A stretch of 64,000 nucleotides of DNA from Chloroflexota bacterium (GCA_022616275.1 JAKEFB010000033.1:25455-89454); one strand, 5' to 3'; shown: positions 1 to 8,629, counted from the stretch's first letter. Numbers and translations are program-made. Notes: generated by a model not told the origin, from the sequence alone.

Positions 1-1
1 A

Positions 2-307
2 ATTGTCAGCGTGGCCGCCCGGGCCGCCCTGGCCGGCGGGGCCAACATGTCCGTTTACACCGCCTCCAAAGCGGCCGTCATTCGCCTGACGGAAAGCATG
101 GCCGCCGAGTTGAAAGATAAGGGTATTAACGTCAACTGCATCTTGCCCGGCACCATTGACACCCCCCAGAACCGCAAGGCCACCCCCACCGCCGATTTTA
201 GCCGTTGGGTCGCCCCGGAGGCCCTGGCCGACGTCATCCTCTTCCTAGCCTCTCCGCACGCCCGTGCCGTCCACGGCGCGGCCATACCCGTCTATGGCCT
301 TAGCTAA
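2..307 (+). CDS. SDR-family oxidoreductase, C-terminal part
   Basis: The frame is open to the left edge, so the N-terminus with the NAD(P)-binding GxxxGxG motif lies outside the window. The visible ~100 residues carry the classical short-chain dehydrogenase active site Y-T-A-S-K (YxxxK), followed by the conserved '[13 protein letters not shown]' strand and a C-terminal stretch ending in a GxxIPVYG-like motif. Such enzymes oxidise or reduce alcohol/ketone substrates with NAD(P)H; the substrate cannot be told from this fragment. The stop is followed at once by a 7-bp repeat array. Confidence 0.85.
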   Translation: MVSVAARAALAGGANMSVYTASKAAVIRLTESMAAELKDKGINVNCILPGTIDTPQNRKATPTADFSRWVAPEALADVILFLASPHARAVHGAAIPVYGLS

Positions 308-380
308 TGTCAGGTGTCAAGTGCCAAGTGTCAAGTGCCAAGTAAGAAACGGCACCTGGCACATGACACGTGGCACGGAA
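308..380. repeat. Heptamer array with inverted partner (hairpin)
   Basis: The left arm is a period-7 array of CAAGTGC/CAAGTGT units. The right arm holds units such as GGCACCT, GGCACAT, GACACGT and GGCACGG, whose reverse complement matches the left arm with a few mismatches. The two arms would fold into a long imperfect hairpin between the SDR gene and the convergent PRC-barrel gene. It could act as a bidirectional terminator or an mRNA-stabilising structure, but no clear T tract is present. Confidence 0.6.
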
Positions 381-382
381 CC

Positions 383-1126
383 CTACATCCAATAACCACG
401 CCGGCCGTAATAGTCATGCAACTTTTTCTCATAGGCGCGATTTACTTCGGCCGAGGGGTCGTATTCGGGGCTGTTTTTGATCGTCTCGCGTTTCAGGTCT
501 ACTACCACCTCCGACTCGCTCCAGCGAATCGCTTTCACCCAGCTTGGCGAGACCAACACTTTCCGGCCGGGTAGCCAGTTACTGGTGTCCACAACCATGT
601 AGCGAATAAACCAGTTGTCGTCCTCGGCCAGGAAATCTTCGACGTGGCCGATTTCCCCGTCCGTTGCCTGGATGTGATAACCGCTCACCTCGGCCACACT
701 CTGCAGGTGCGGGTCCCCCTCTTGCCTTTTCGGCTCTTCTTGCACCAGTGGGGCAGCCGGATAAGCGCCGAGGGCGCTGGGGGCAATTGGGCTGCCATAA
801 CCGGCCCAATAGGGCAGCCAGCCATAGTAGGTGTGTAGTTCCATCTCGTACTGGCGAGAGACCGGTTTCGCCAGGTCGGCCGCCGGGCTCTTTTCAACCT
901 GTTCCCTGGTCAAGGCCACCGGGAGTACCCGTTCGGCCCAACCCGGTTCGCCCAGGGCAGTGGGAGAGAGAAGGACACGGCGGCCGAAAAGCCAGCCGCC
1001 AGTATTGACGACCAGGTAGCGGACAGTCCAATATTGGTCGTCGAAGTAAAAGTCGTCTACCTGGCCAATTTCGTCGTCCGTGGCCAGGACCTTGTAACCG
1101 CGTAACTCGTCAAGACCTCGTAACAT
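383..1126 (-). CDS. Protein with two PRC-barrel domains
   Basis: The 247-residue protein contains two similar PRC-barrel units: about residues 1-80 (starting 'MLRGLDELRGYKVLATDDEI', with IGQVDDFYFD) and about 140-220 (starting 'VSGYHIQATDGEI', with IGHVEDFLAED). They are joined by a Pro/Ala/Tyr-rich linker. PRC barrels occur in photosynthetic reaction-centre H subunits, RimM and many stress-related soluble proteins; the ligand here is unknown. The start at 1126 is chosen because AGGAG lies about 8 nt upstream; a longer frame to 1156 has no such site. There is no signal peptide, so it is probably cytosolic. Confidence 0.85.
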   Translation of the reverse strand: MLRGLDELRGYKVLATDDEIGQVDDFYFDDQYWTVRYLVVNTGGWLFGRRVLLSPTALGEPGWAERVLPVALTREQVEKSPAADLAKPVSRQYEMELHTYYGWLPYWAGYGSPIAPSALGAYPAAPLVQEEPKRQEGDPHLQSVAEVSGYHIQATDGEIGHVEDFLAEDDNWFIRYMVVDTSNWLPGRKVLVSPSWVKAIRWSESEVVVDLKRETIKNSPEYDPSAEVNRAYEKKLHDYYGRRGYWM

Positions 1127-1326
1127 CACGTGATACTCCTTTTGCTGCCAGAGCACCTCGCCTTTACCTTATGCTTTCCCTGATTACCATACCTGATACG
1201 CCCGTACTGATTTCAGTAGTACTACGGCACTATCTCCTTTAGGAGAGGTACATCGTGGTTTTTGGACGTACGGCCGGGTTCAAGATATAGTCTGGAGCAA
1301 CAAAACGGCGTCAGGAGACGTTGTTG

Positions 1327-2091
1327 ATGGATGACTTACGCAAGCCTCTCTTTTTAGTCGCGCTGGTTCTGATTGTCTTAGTCGTGCTCTTGGAATTAGG
1401 TTCTTTAGGCGTGCTTGGCGGAAAGAACGCCGATGCTCTGGCTGTTGAAGACCTCCTTCCGGCCGGCGAGACAGAGGAACTGTTTAGAAGCCTTGAGCCG
1501 GACGAGCAAGAAGAACTGGCTGCCCGGGATAAACCGCCGGGGATGGGCATCCCTTACCTGGTCTTCCTGGACGGAACAGTGCTGTTTACCGTGGCCCTGG
1601 TAGGCGCCGGCCTGCTGCTCCCGGAGACAATTCAAGCCAAAACCCAGGGAATTGTTACCCTTCTCTTTTCTGCCTTGCTCATTGTGACCGCCCTGGCCTT
1701 TATCTTCGTCGCCGTGGCGGCCGTCAGCCTGATGGTCTCGCTACTGGTGGCCGCCCCGTTTGGTACCCTCATCTACCTGGCCATCTATGGCTTCTTCAAT
1801 CGCGGCGGGGCCAACGTCGCCCTGACCTTGCTGATGATGCTCAAGCTCGGCTTCGTCGCCTGCCTGGTCCTGGCCCAACAGCGCTTTCTTCAGAACAAAG
1901 GGCTAGTTTTGCTCATCCTGACCTCGTTACTGGGCAACGTGATCGTTAGTTTCCTCCACGGCTTTGTCCCTGGCTTTTTGGTCAGTATTACCGACGCCAT
2001 TGCCGCCATCGTCGTCGCCGCCCTGGCTATCCTGTGGGCGATCTTTTTACTCATTGGCTCCCTGGTATCGGTCTTCAAGGCTGTAAGCTAA
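1327..2091 (+). CDS. Polytopic membrane protein, unknown function
   Basis: The 254-residue protein begins with a hydrophobic segment (about residues 8-28). A charged, Glu-rich loop follows (roughly 29-75, ending near 'KPPGMGIPYLVFLDG'), then several more transmembrane segments to the C-terminus. No enzymatic motif is recognisable. The ATG at 1327 is preferred because AGGAG at 1313-1317 is 9 nt upstream; the two TTG codons just before it are too close to that site. It is transcribed away from the PRC-barrel gene across a ~200-bp divergent gap in which I see no strong promoter. Confidence 0.75.
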   Translation: MDDLRKPLFLVALVLIVLVVLLELGSLGVLGGKNADALAVEDLLPAGETEELFRSLEPDEQEELAARDKPPGMGIPYLVFLDGTVLFTVALVGAGLLLPETIQAKTQGIVTLLFSALLIVTALAFIFVAVAAVSLMVSLLVAAPFGTLIYLAIYGFFNRGGANVALTLLMMLKLGFVACLVLAQQRFLQNKGLVLLILTSLLGNVIVSFLHGFVPGFLVSITDAIAAIVVAALAILWAIFLLIGSLVSVFKAVS

Positions 2092-2129
2092 CCCGAACCT
2101 GGCTGGTTCGTAGTAGCGCTTTAGCCGTT

Positions 2130-2615
2130 TCACCGCTCCAGGGCAACCTGGCAGGCGGCCGCTGTACCACTATCAGCGCAACTGATTTGCGCCGCTCCTC
2201 CCTCCTCAGGAAACTGCAGGTCTAGCTCCGGCCGGCTGCCCTGTAGAAACTGCTCGGCCGCGATGCCGTTTTCCCCGTTTTGAACCAGCAAAATCCTGAC
2301 AGACCGCCCCTGCCTGAGCTGGAGGGAGAGGGTGCGAATATTGGCCGAAGAGTCGCCAATAATTAACGTGCAGGCGTTCCCGGATGGCAACAGAAAGAGT
2401 GCCTGTTCAAATTGCTGGCGGCAGACGGCCGGCGTGTCCGGGTCAAGGTCTTCCGCTTCGACCCCCTGGCCCTTGCCTAGCAAATTGCCCAAATTCTCGA
2501 CCAACGCGTTCAAATCAGTCGCTGATTCATCGTCCTGGGCCAGGCCCAGGCCAGTCCCAACGCAAAAGAAGACGACAATCAGGACGACCAGAGCCACCAG
2601 CAGCTTGGGGTTCAT
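2130..2615 (-). CDS. Small N-terminally anchored secreted protein, unknown
   Basis: The 161-residue protein starts with 'MNPKLLVALVVLIVVFFCV', a signal peptide or membrane anchor containing a Cys at residue 18. The rest is a soluble extracytoplasmic domain with several Cys residues that could form disulfides. No family is recognised. It lies 14 bp downstream of the membrane protein gene at 2630-3535 in the same direction, so the two are probably one operon with a linked envelope role. Confidence 0.7.
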   Translation of the reverse strand: MNPKLLVALVVLIVVFFCVGTGLGLAQDDESATDLNALVENLGNLLGKGQGVEAEDLDPDTPAVCRQQFEQALFLLPSGNACTLIIGDSSANIRTLSLQLRQGRSVRILLVQNGENGIAAEQFLQGSRPELDLQFPEEGGAAQISCADSGTAAACQVALER

Positions 2616-2629
2616 CTTTCTTACCGGCT

Positions 2630-3535
2630 CTACCGGACCTCAAACTCGACGCTGGCCTCGTCAAGCACTTCATCTGAGTCCAGCGCCTTATATTCGACGG
2701 TGATCCGGTAACGGCCGGGGGCAAAGCCGGTTGAATTCAGGCCCTCAGTAAAGGAGATGGCCTGCCCTGGGGCCACTTCTTCGTCCACCGGGATAATGGA
2801 GCCGCCAATAGCAAACCGGTCCCCGTCCCTGGCTGCGCCGGCCAGGGCGGGTATGTCCGTGTCAGCCTCTAACCGTTCAATCCACTGCTGGCGAATACCG
2901 ATGAGAAAGAAGGGTTGGGAAAAATCATTGTTCAACGGCACAATCAACGTATCCCTGGTCTGGTTAACCAGGCTATAGGTAAAGACGACTTTTTCACCGG
3001 CGATATAAGTTGCTTTGTCTGTCTGCAGATCTTCAAGGCCGATGGCCTCGAAAATCCCCTCCAGGTCGGTGATTTCGCCACCACCACCTCGCAGCAACAG
3101 AGAAATTCCGGCCACGCCGGCCACGCAGACGACCAGGCCGGCCAGGATCAGCAGCAGGATCCACCACGGGAAAGGTTTTTTCGTGGGTGTGGGCGTTGCC
3201 ACGTCAAAGGCCACCGTCGGCCCTTCGGCAAACTCCTCGTCGGGATTGGCGATGCCAACCATGTCCAGCCGGAAGAGATAGCGGCCGGCCGGCGCGTCGG
3301 GCGGCACAGCAATATTCACCGTATATTGCTGCGTGCCGTTGACGGCAAAGCTCCGTTGCGCCTCGTCGGCCAGCGTGAACCAGTTGAGTGGAGTACCAGC
3401 CTGGGGGACAATTCTGGCCCGGCCGTCCAGCGCCCGGCCGCTGGTGTTGGAAACTGTAAACGAGACTTCCCCTTGCTTCTTGCCGTCCAGCTTGACGTTG
3501 CTGGTGGCGACTGTAACCGCAAAAACGTTGACCAT
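2630..3535 (-). CDS. Membrane-anchored protein with two beta-sandwich domains
   Basis: In the 301-residue protein, residues ~1-110 look like an immunoglobulin-like/NEW3-type sandwich ('FTVSNTSGRALDG', 'VPPDAPAGRYLFRLDM'). A Thr/Pro linker and one transmembrane helix (~125-147) follow. The C-terminal domain (~165-300, 'GEKVVFTYSLVNQT', 'FAPGRYRITVEYKAL') resembles the BsuPI-type proteinase-inhibitor fold. There is no N-terminal signal peptide, so the first domain is probably cytosolic and the second outside, or the reverse. The family assignment is from pattern only. It is co-directional with the small secreted protein downstream. Confidence 0.65.
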   Translation of the reverse strand: MVNVFAVTVATSNVKLDGKKQGEVSFTVSNTSGRALDGRARIVPQAGTPLNWFTLADEAQRSFAVNGTQQYTVNIAVPPDAPAGRYLFRLDMVGIANPDEEFAEGPTVAFDVATPTPTKKPFPWWILLLILAGLVVCVAGVAGISLLLRGGGGEITDLEGIFEAIGLEDLQTDKATYIAGEKVVFTYSLVNQTRDTLIVPLNNDFSQPFFLIGIRQQWIERLEADTDIPALAGAARDGDRFAIGGSIIPVDEEVAPGQAISFTEGLNSTGFAPGRYRITVEYKALDSDEVLDEASVEFEVR

Positions 3536-3725
3536 TCTACCCTCTTATCGTCGTTCTCTTTTGGGTGTCGTTCCAGTTTGTAAGTTGATAGTGGTAGATT
3601 GAACTGGCTGATTAGTATACATCCTGTCCAACAAAAACGCCGCAAATTACCGCGCCCGGCGAGTGTTAGGCCCGGTACTAATCGGGCATGACTCAAAAAA
3701 TAATGTCGGTTAAAATGTAACCCTA

Positions 3726-3785
3726 AAACTGCCAGACACTTTGCGGCTGCCAGGCATCGCTCAAAGTTGTCAAGTGCCTGGCGCT
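3726..3785. repeat. Imperfect inverted repeat upstream of desaturase gene
   Basis: GCCAGACACTT near 3731 and AAGTGCCTGGC near 3773 are inverted copies with one mismatch; a third related copy (TGCCAGGCA) lies between them. The same AAGTGCCTGGC core returns at 54219-54279 and, in variant form, at 308-380, so this is a member of the intergenic repeat family of this genome. The rest of the 282-bp gap 3536-3817 shows no gene. Confidence 0.45.
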
Positions 3786-3817
3786 TCTCACATAAGACAC
3801 AAACAAGGAGATGTAGA

Positions 3818-4840
3818 TTGAATACGACGAATACCCTCGCCAGACCAGGCAAACCGGCCTGGACCTCTATCGTAGCCAAATACCAGACCCCGGATCAGTG
3901 GAAAAGTAACAGACAGCTTGCCAACAGCTTCTTACCCTTCATATTCCTCTGGTATTTGACCTATCGCAGCCTCGCCTATAGTTACTGGTTGGCGCTGGTC
4001 CTGGCCTTACTCAGCGCCGGCTTTCTGATGCGCATTTTCATCATCCAGCACGATTGTGGCCACGGCTCCTTCTTCAAGACCCGGAGGGCCAACGATACCG
4101 TCGGCTTTATCTGTGGAATTTTTACCCTGACCCCGTACTTTCAGTGGCGCCGCCGCCACGCCATTCACCATGCCACTTCCAGTAACCTGGACGAGCGCGG
4201 CGTCGGCGACGTGCCCACGATGACCGTCGAGGAGTATCTCCAGGCTCCTTATTGGCGACGGATAGCCTACCGCCTGTTCCGGCATCCGTTGATTTTGTTT
4301 ACATTGGTGCCGGCGGCCGTCTTTTTTGTCATCAACCGTTTCCCAGCGCCCGGATCCCCTAAACGAGAGCGCGCCAGTGTTTATTGGACGGATCTGGCGC
4401 TGGCGACCGTGTTGCTGGCCGCCCACCTGACGATTGGCCTCAAAGCTTTTTTCCTGGTAGCCGTGCCTATCATGTGGCTGGCCGCAAGCGTTGGCACCTG
4501 GCTGTTCTTTGTGCAGCACCAGTTTGAGGATACTTACTGGGACGAAGCCAGGCATTGGGATTTCACGCTCGCCGGGCTGCAAGGCAGTTCTTACTACAAG
4601 CTGCCCAGGCTGTTGCAATGGTTTACCGGCAACATCGGCTTTCACCACATCCACCACCTCAGTCCCCGGATTCCTAACTACTCGCTGCAGAAATGCCACG
4701 AAGAGAACCCACTCTTCCAGCAGGTGGTCGTTTTAACCCTGGCGGCGAGCCTGAAGACGATGACTTTAAGTTTATGGGATGAGAAACAACGTAAGCTCGT
4801 CCGCTTTCGTGATCTCAAGCCCATTCGGGCCGTGCGTTAA
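3818..4840 (+). CDS. Fatty-acid desaturase (membrane di-iron, Delta12/omega-6 type)
   Basis: The 340-residue membrane protein has the three histidine boxes of acyl-lipid desaturases: H78-D-C-G-H82, H114-A-I-H117-H118 and H276-H277-I-H279-H280. These bind the two irons. Paired hydrophobic segments lie between them. It should introduce a cis double bond into membrane-lipid acyl chains using O2 and reduced ferredoxin, adjusting membrane fluidity. Box spacing and 'HDCGHGSFF' resemble plant and cyanobacterial omega-6 enzymes; the exact position of the double bond is not deducible. A TTG start at 3818 is chosen because AAGGAG lies 7 nt upstream. Confidence 0.9.
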   Translation: MNTTNTLARPGKPAWTSIVAKYQTPDQWKSNRQLANSFLPFIFLWYLTYRSLAYSYWLALVLALLSAGFLMRIFIIQHDCGHGSFFKTRRANDTVGFICGIFTLTPYFQWRRRHAIHHATSSNLDERGVGDVPTMTVEEYLQAPYWRRIAYRLFRHPLILFTLVPAAVFFVINRFPAPGSPKRERASVYWTDLALATVLLAAHLTIGLKAFFLVAVPIMWLAASVGTWLFFVQHQFEDTYWDEARHWDFTLAGLQGSSYYKLPRLLQWFTGNIGFHHIHHLSPRIPNYSLQKCHEENPLFQQVVVLTLAASLKTMTLSLWDEKQRKLVRFRDLKPIRAVR

Positions 4841-4857
4841 CAACCGGAGAAAATGGT

Positions 4858-5358
4858 ATGGCTTCGCGATTTGCTCAACTCCAGGGCGCCGTCGAGCGCT
4901 ATTCACAGTTGTGGCTGGCCTACCAGGAAGAGTGCCTGCGCTTAGGCGCTAATTTAAGAACAGAGCTGGCCAGCTTTCTTGAATGCCCCTCCGAAAACAT
5001 CTCCTGGCTCGGCTTTGCCGAAAATGAAGTGCCGGCCGCCTCGGCCGTCAAATATGATCCCGATTGGCAAATCTGGCTTGACGACGTTGCCTTCTGGCAT
5101 TTCCGATTTGGTATCGAGCTGGGTGACAAACTGCTGCAGTTTAACTTTTCCGTCAAGCGGCCGGAGATATCCGATAGGATGTTCCTGGTGAAACTGAGGG
5201 ATAAGGAAGTCGAAGTCCGCAATGGTGATTTTAGCAAACTGTTCGAGGAGTTGTACCACCAGATGACCGAATTCCTGGTAACCGATTTCGAGAACTTCAT
5301 CCACCGGAGGACCAGGCAGAGGGGGTTTAAGGTAACCGACAAAAATCCCTCCAGTTAG
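4858..5358 (+). CDS. Conserved-looking hypothetical protein
   Basis: The 166-residue soluble protein starts 17 bp after the desaturase stop with GGAGAA upstream of its ATG, so it is likely cotranscribed. It is rich in aromatic residues and mixed alpha/beta in appearance ('WLDDVAFWHFRFGIELGD', 'LEELYHQMTEFL'). No known domain is recognised and there is no signal peptide. A terminator hairpin follows at 5390-5419, marking the end of the desaturase operon. Confidence 0.7.
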   Translation: MASRFAQLQGAVERYSQLWLAYQEECLRLGANLRTELASFLECPSENISWLGFAENEVPAASAVKYDPDWQIWLDDVAFWHFRFGIELGDKLLQFNFSVKRPEISDRMFLVKLRDKEVEVRNGDFSKLFEELYHQMTEFLVTDFENFIHRRTRQRGFKVTDKNPSS

Positions 5359-5389
5359 TTGCTGCACCTGAAGTTTTTCTGAAACAGAA

Positions 5390-5419
5390 AACCCCCTAAT
5401 GCTGCTCAACTAGGGGGTT
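5390..5419 (+). terminator. Hairpin terminator after desaturase operon
   Basis: AACCCCCTA (5390-5398) pairs exactly with TAGGGGGTT (5411-5419) around a 12-nt loop. It lies 30 bp past the stop at 5358 and just beyond the 3' end of the opposite-strand tRNA-Lys, so it may serve both directions; A/T runs flank it only weakly. Confidence 0.6.
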
Positions 5420-5429
5420 CCGCTTGTAG

Positions 5430-5502
5430 TGGGCCATACACGACTCGAACGTGTGACCAAGTGATTAAAAGTCACCTGCTCTGCCAACTGAGCTAATGGC
5501 CC
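5430..5502 (-). tRNA. tRNA-Lys (anticodon TTT)
   Basis: The reverse complement folds into a complete 73-nt cloverleaf. The acceptor stem is GGGCCAT/ATGGCCC with discriminator A, the D arm is GCTC...GAGC, and the anticodon stem GGTGA/TCACT encloses loop CTTTTAA with anticodon TTT. The T arm is ACACG/CGTGT with TTCGAGT. CCA is not encoded. A promoter-like sequence lies just upstream on the minus strand. Confidence 0.97.
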
Positions 5503-5515
5503 AAGATTAGACGCC

Positions 5516-5544
5516 ATTATAGCCCCGAAAACGATAGGCGTAAA
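5516..5544 (-). promoter_or_regulatory. Promoter for tRNA-Lys
   Basis: On the minus strand TTTACG (5539-5544) and a perfect TATAAT (5516-5521) are separated by 17 nt, ending about 14 nt before the tRNA 5' end at 5502. This matches sigma70-type spacing. Confidence 0.6.
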
Positions 5545-5616
5545 GTAGGGGCGAGGCAGCCGAGGCAGCCAGGCAGCCGGGACAATTACCGGGCTGGAGA
5601 ATCAGTTCGTTGTCGG

Positions 5617-5646
5617 TTGCCTTGCCCCTACCTTCTAGACTATAAT
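5617..5646 (+). promoter_or_regulatory. Promoter for lepB (possibly the BMC operon too)
   Basis: TTGCCT (5617-5622), an 18-nt spacer and TATAAT (5641-5646) form a plausible sigma70-type promoter 23 nt before the lepB start codon. No other equally good promoter was seen before the RpiB-like gene, which begins 18 nt after lepB, so transcription may continue into the microcompartment genes. That read-through is an inference. Confidence 0.55.
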
Positions 5647-5668
5647 TCGCCCGACGATTGGGAGTACT

Positions 5669-6283
5669 ATGGAGACAGATATCAAGGATTTGGAACAACC
5701 TCAGCCACGACCGGCGCCTGACTGGAGCGAGACTGAGCTTGTGCCCGAACAGCGGCAACCGGCCGAACTCTTCGCCCGCGAAATCATCGAGACGCTGCTG
5801 TTAACGTTATTCATCTTTTGGATTGTCAACTCAGCTACCGGCCGCTTCCGCATCGAAGGCCAGAGTATGCTGCCGACGCTTGAAGAGGGGGAGTATATTA
5901 TCATTAACAAGCTTAGTTACGCCTTTGACGAGCCGCAGCGCGGCGATATTATTGTTCTTCGCTTTCCCAACGACCGCAGCCGTGACTTTATCAAGCGCGT
6001 CATTGGCCTGCCCGGCGACGTGATCGAAGTCAGCGACAAAGAGGTCAGGGTCAATGGCGTTGTGCTGAACGAACCGTACATTCGAGCAGCGCCCACTTAC
6101 GACGGCCGTTGGACTGTGCCAGAGGGACATTATTTTGTCATGGGTGACAACCGCAATAATTCCAGTGATTCGCATAATTGGTCTTTCCTGCCGCGTGACG
6201 ACATTGTAGGCAAAGCCTGGATCATTTACTGGAGCCCCGAACACTGGGGCCTGGTGCCGCACCACCAACACAACCTGGGCTGA
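5669..6283 (+). CDS. lepB: Signal peptidase I
   Basis: The 204-residue type I signal peptidase removes signal peptides from exported proteins at the outer face of the cytoplasmic membrane. After a charged N-terminus there is one transmembrane helix (~residues 40-56). The catalytic Ser66 follows in 'EGQSMLPTL' and the general-base Lys109 in 'RDFIKRVIGLPGD'; the conserved box 'GDNRNNSSDSH' follows. The length is normal for a one-TM bacterial/Gram-positive-like enzyme. GGGAG precedes the ATG. It sits just ahead of the microcompartment genes, but this is probably positional only. Confidence 0.97.
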   Translation: METDIKDLEQPQPRPAPDWSETELVPEQRQPAELFAREIIETLLLTLFIFWIVNSATGRFRIEGQSMLPTLEEGEYIIINKLSYAFDEPQRGDIIVLRFPNDRSRDFIKRVIGLPGDVIEVSDKEVRVNGVVLNEPYIRAAPTYDGRWTVPEGHYFVMGDNRNNSSDSHNWSFLPRDDIVGKAWIIYWSPEHWGLVPHHQHNLG

Positions 6284-6301
6284 TCCTACGCCGGGCTGGC
6301 T

Positions 6302-7048
6302 ATGAGCTATCAACAGGATGAGATTGCTGCGCTGGTGCGCCGGGTGGTGACCCGCACGTTGGGCCAGGCAGCCGCCCGGTCCGTGCTGGATGAAGAAGCC
6401 GTGCGCCAGATACCGGTTGGCTCGGTGCAGCCGGTCTCGCCCGGAACCATCATCACACCCCTGGCCCGGCAGGTTGCCCTGGAACGGCGCGTGAAGCTGG
6501 TCGAAGACGACCCCTCCCAGGCAGGGCCGGCCGCCGGCCCTGCCCCAGGCGAGACAGCCGCCGGCCAGCGCCTGGTCGCCCTGGGCGCCGATCATGGCGG
6601 CTACCAGTTAAAAGAGCAATTAAAAGCGGCCGTCGCCGAAGCCGGTTATGGCGTCGTTGACTGCGGCACACACAGCGCCGAGGCGGTGGACTACCCCGAT
6701 TTTGCCTACGCCGTGGCCCGCCTGGTGGCCGATGGCCGCGCCTGGCGGGGCATTATCGTAGACGGAGCCGGCATCGGCAGTTGTATGGCCGCCAACAAAG
6801 TCCCAGGCGTGCGAGCGGCCATGTGTTACGACCAGGCCACGGCCGTGAACAGCCGTGAACACAACAATGCCAACGTCCTGACGCTGGGCGCGGGCCTCAT
6901 TGGCCCCCACCTGGCCCGGCAAATTGTCCAGACCTGGCTGGCCACCGAATTTGGCGGCGGCCGGCATGCCCGTCGCGTCGCCAAAATTGACGCGATTGGC
7001 GAGCGATTTATGAGACGAGATGGCCAGATACGACCAGGCAACGATTGA
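6302..7048 (+). CDS. RpiB/LacAB-type sugar-phosphate isomerase homologue, BMC-associated
   Basis: In this 248-residue protein, residues ~1-22 form an amphipathic helix of encapsulation-peptide type ('[15 protein letters not shown]'). A linker with '[17 protein letters not shown]' follows, then an RpiB domain (~90-236): '[12 protein letters not shown]', '[10 protein letters not shown]', '[11 protein letters not shown]', '[10 protein letters not shown]'. RpiB interconverts ribose-5-phosphate and ribulose-5-phosphate. The usual catalytic Cys of the CGTGIG motif is replaced by Asp154 (DGAGIG); a Cys occurs at 161 instead. Activity or substrate may therefore differ. It overlaps deoC by 29 bp, and shell genes follow, which points to function in the compartment lumen. 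Confidence 0.88.
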   Translation: MSYQQDEIAALVRRVVTRTLGQAAARSVLDEEAVRQIPVGSVQPVSPGTIITPLARQVALERRVKLVEDDPSQAGPAAGPAPGETAAGQRLVALGADHGGYQLKEQLKAAVAEAGYGVVDCGTHSAEAVDYPDFAYAVARLVADGRAWRGIIVDGAGIGSCMAANKVPGVRAAMCYDQATAVNSREHNNANVLTLGAGLIGPHLARQIVQTWLATEFGGGRHARRVAKIDAIGERFMRRDGQIRPGND

Positions 7049-7886
7049 GCGCATTATCGAGGAAGTGACCCGCGAGGTCCTGCTGCGCCTGAACCGGCCG
7101 GAACCGACCCCGGCCGGCTGCAATTGCACGGACGGCTCCTGCGCCCAACACTGCGCCGACAAGGTCGAAAAAGTCGTCCAGGCCGGCGCAGCCCGCCTCT
7201 CGGCCACCCTGGGGACCCGGCCGCATAATGACAGCGTGGCCCGCCTGATAGACCACACCTTGCTCAAGCCGGACGCCAGCCAGGACCAGATTGCCCAACT
7301 GTGCTATGAAGCCCGTACTCACCACTTTGCCTCGGTCTGCGTCAACCCGGCCCACGTCAAGCTGTGCGCCCAGTTGCTCAAAGGCTCTGACGTGGCCGTT
7401 TGCACCGTCGTCGGCTTTCCCCTGGGGGCAACCCCGGCCACCGTCAAAGCCTACGAAACGCAGCAGGCCATTCGCGACGGGGCCAGCGAAATTGACATGG
7501 TCATCAACATTGGCGCTCTCAAGTCCAAGGAGTATAAAACCGTTTACGAGGATATTGCCGCCGTCGTCCGGGCAGCGGATGCCGGCAACGCCCTGGTCAA
7601 GGTCATCATCGAGGCGGCGCTGCTGAACGACGAGGAAAAAGTCATTGCCTGCCAACTGGCCAAGGCGGCTGGGGCGGAATTTGTTAAGACTTCTACCGGC
7701 TTCGGGCCGGGCGGGGCGACTGCGGCCGACGTGGCTCTGATGCGCCGGGTGGTTGGCCCGGCGATGGGCGTCAAGGCCGCCGGTGGCGTCCGCAACTACG
7801 CAGACGCCCAGGCCCTGATCGCCGCCGGGGCAACCCGCCTTGGCGCCAGCGCCGGCGTCCGCATCGTCAAAGAGGCCAATCAATGA
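7020..7886 (+). CDS. deoC: Deoxyribose-phosphate aldolase, BMC-targeted
   Basis: The 288-residue enzyme cleaves 2-deoxyribose-5-phosphate to acetaldehyde and glyceraldehyde-3-phosphate. The catalytic domain spans ~70-286: Asp159 in 'EIDMVINIG', Schiff-base Lys223 in '[14 protein letters not shown]' and Lys252 in 'GVKAAGG'. An extra ~65-residue N-terminal part starts with an amphipathic helix ('[18 protein letters not shown]'), typical of microcompartment encapsulation peptides. Four clustered Cys (34, 36, 41, 45) follow and could bind a metal. The gene overlaps the RpiB-like gene upstream and precedes the first shell gene. It is likely the signature enzyme of the compartment. Confidence 0.96.
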   Translation: MARYDQATIERIIEEVTREVLLRLNRPEPTPAGCNCTDGSCAQHCADKVEKVVQAGAARLSATLGTRPHNDSVARLIDHTLLKPDASQDQIAQLCYEARTHHFASVCVNPAHVKLCAQLLKGSDVAVCTVVGFPLGATPATVKAYETQQAIRDGASEIDMVINIGALKSKEYKTVYEDIAAVVRAADAGNALVKVIIEAALLNDEEKVIACQLAKAAGAEFVKTSTGFGPGGATAADVALMRRVVGPAMGVKAAGGVRNYADAQALIAAGATRLGASAGVRIVKEANQ

Positions 7887-7908
7887 AGTACCAAAGGAGC
7901 AATTAATT

Positions 7909-8550
7909 GTGACCGTAGAGCTTCGCAGTTACGTCTTTCTGGACAGTTTGCAACCGCAGCACGCCGCCTTCCTGGGCACAGTGGCCCGGGGCTTCCTGCC
8001 TCTGCCGGGCGACGCCTCGCTCTGGATTGAGATTTCGCCCGGTATTGAAATCAACCGGATTACCGATATTGCCCTCAAGGCCACGGCCGTCCGGCCGGGC
8101 ATGCAGATTGTGGAGCGGCTCTACGGCCTGTTGGAGGTCCACTCCGAGAGCCAGGCTGAGGTCCGGGCGGCCGGGGCGGCCATCTTGCGCGCCCTGGAAG
8201 TCCAGGAAGAAGACCGGCTCAAGCCGCGCGTCGTCTCCAGCCAGATCATTCGCAACATTGATGCTCACCAGGTCCAATTGATAAACCGGATGCGCCACGG
8301 CCATATGATCCTGGCCGGCCAGACGATGTACGTTATGGAAGTCCAGCCGGCCGCCTACGCTGCCCTGGCCGCCAACGAAGCCGAAAAGGCCGCCGACCTG
8401 AATATCCTGGAAGTCATTGCCTTCGGCAGCTTCGGCCGTGTCTACCTGGGCGGCGAAGAACGGGACATCATGGCCGGCTACCAGGCCGCGGTAGACGCCG
8501 TCGAAAGCGTCGCCGGCCGCGAAGTGGGAGGACCAAAGAGTAACGAGTAA
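7909..8550 (+). CDS. BMC-T shell protein (tandem BMC domains)
   Basis: The 213-residue protein is read as two BMC-fold halves, ~1-100 and ~105-205. The second contains the typical '[22 protein letters not shown]...[11 protein letters not shown]' helix-strand pattern. Trimers of such tandem proteins make pseudohexameric shell tiles, sometimes with gated pores. The GTG start at 7909 is chosen for AAAGGAG 10 nt upstream; an upstream in-frame extension overlaps deoC and has no such site. Sequence similarity to canonical BMC domains is weak in the first half, so the assignment leans on context as well. Confidence 0.82.
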   Translation: MTVELRSYVFLDSLQPQHAAFLGTVARGFLPLPGDASLWIEISPGIEINRITDIALKATAVRPGMQIVERLYGLLEVHSESQAEVRAAGAAILRALEVQEEDRLKPRVVSSQIIRNIDAHQVQLINRMRHGHMILAGQTMYVMEVQPAAYAALAANEAEKAADLNILEVIAFGSFGRVYLGGEERDIMAGYQAAVDAVESVAGREVGGPKSNE

Positions 8551-8613
8551 TGAGGACTGAGGACTGAGGACTGAGTGAAGAATCTACTACACTCAGCCCT
8601 CAGTCCTCATCAC
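8551..8613. repeat. Heptamer array hairpin between BMC-T and BMC-H
   Basis: Three tandem GAGGACT units (left arm) are followed after ~20 nt by CTCAGCC, CTCAGTC and CTCATCA units, which pair with them. It lies within the shell operon immediately before the strong AAGGAGG ribosome site of the BMC-H gene. Confidence 0.7.
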
Positions 8614-8629
8614 TATTAAGGAGGAATTT

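Noticed and set aside
5562-5590. GAGGCAGC repeats before lepB as a possible operator
   Set aside because: Short direct repeats in a GC-rich spacer, far from the -35 box and without dyad symmetry.
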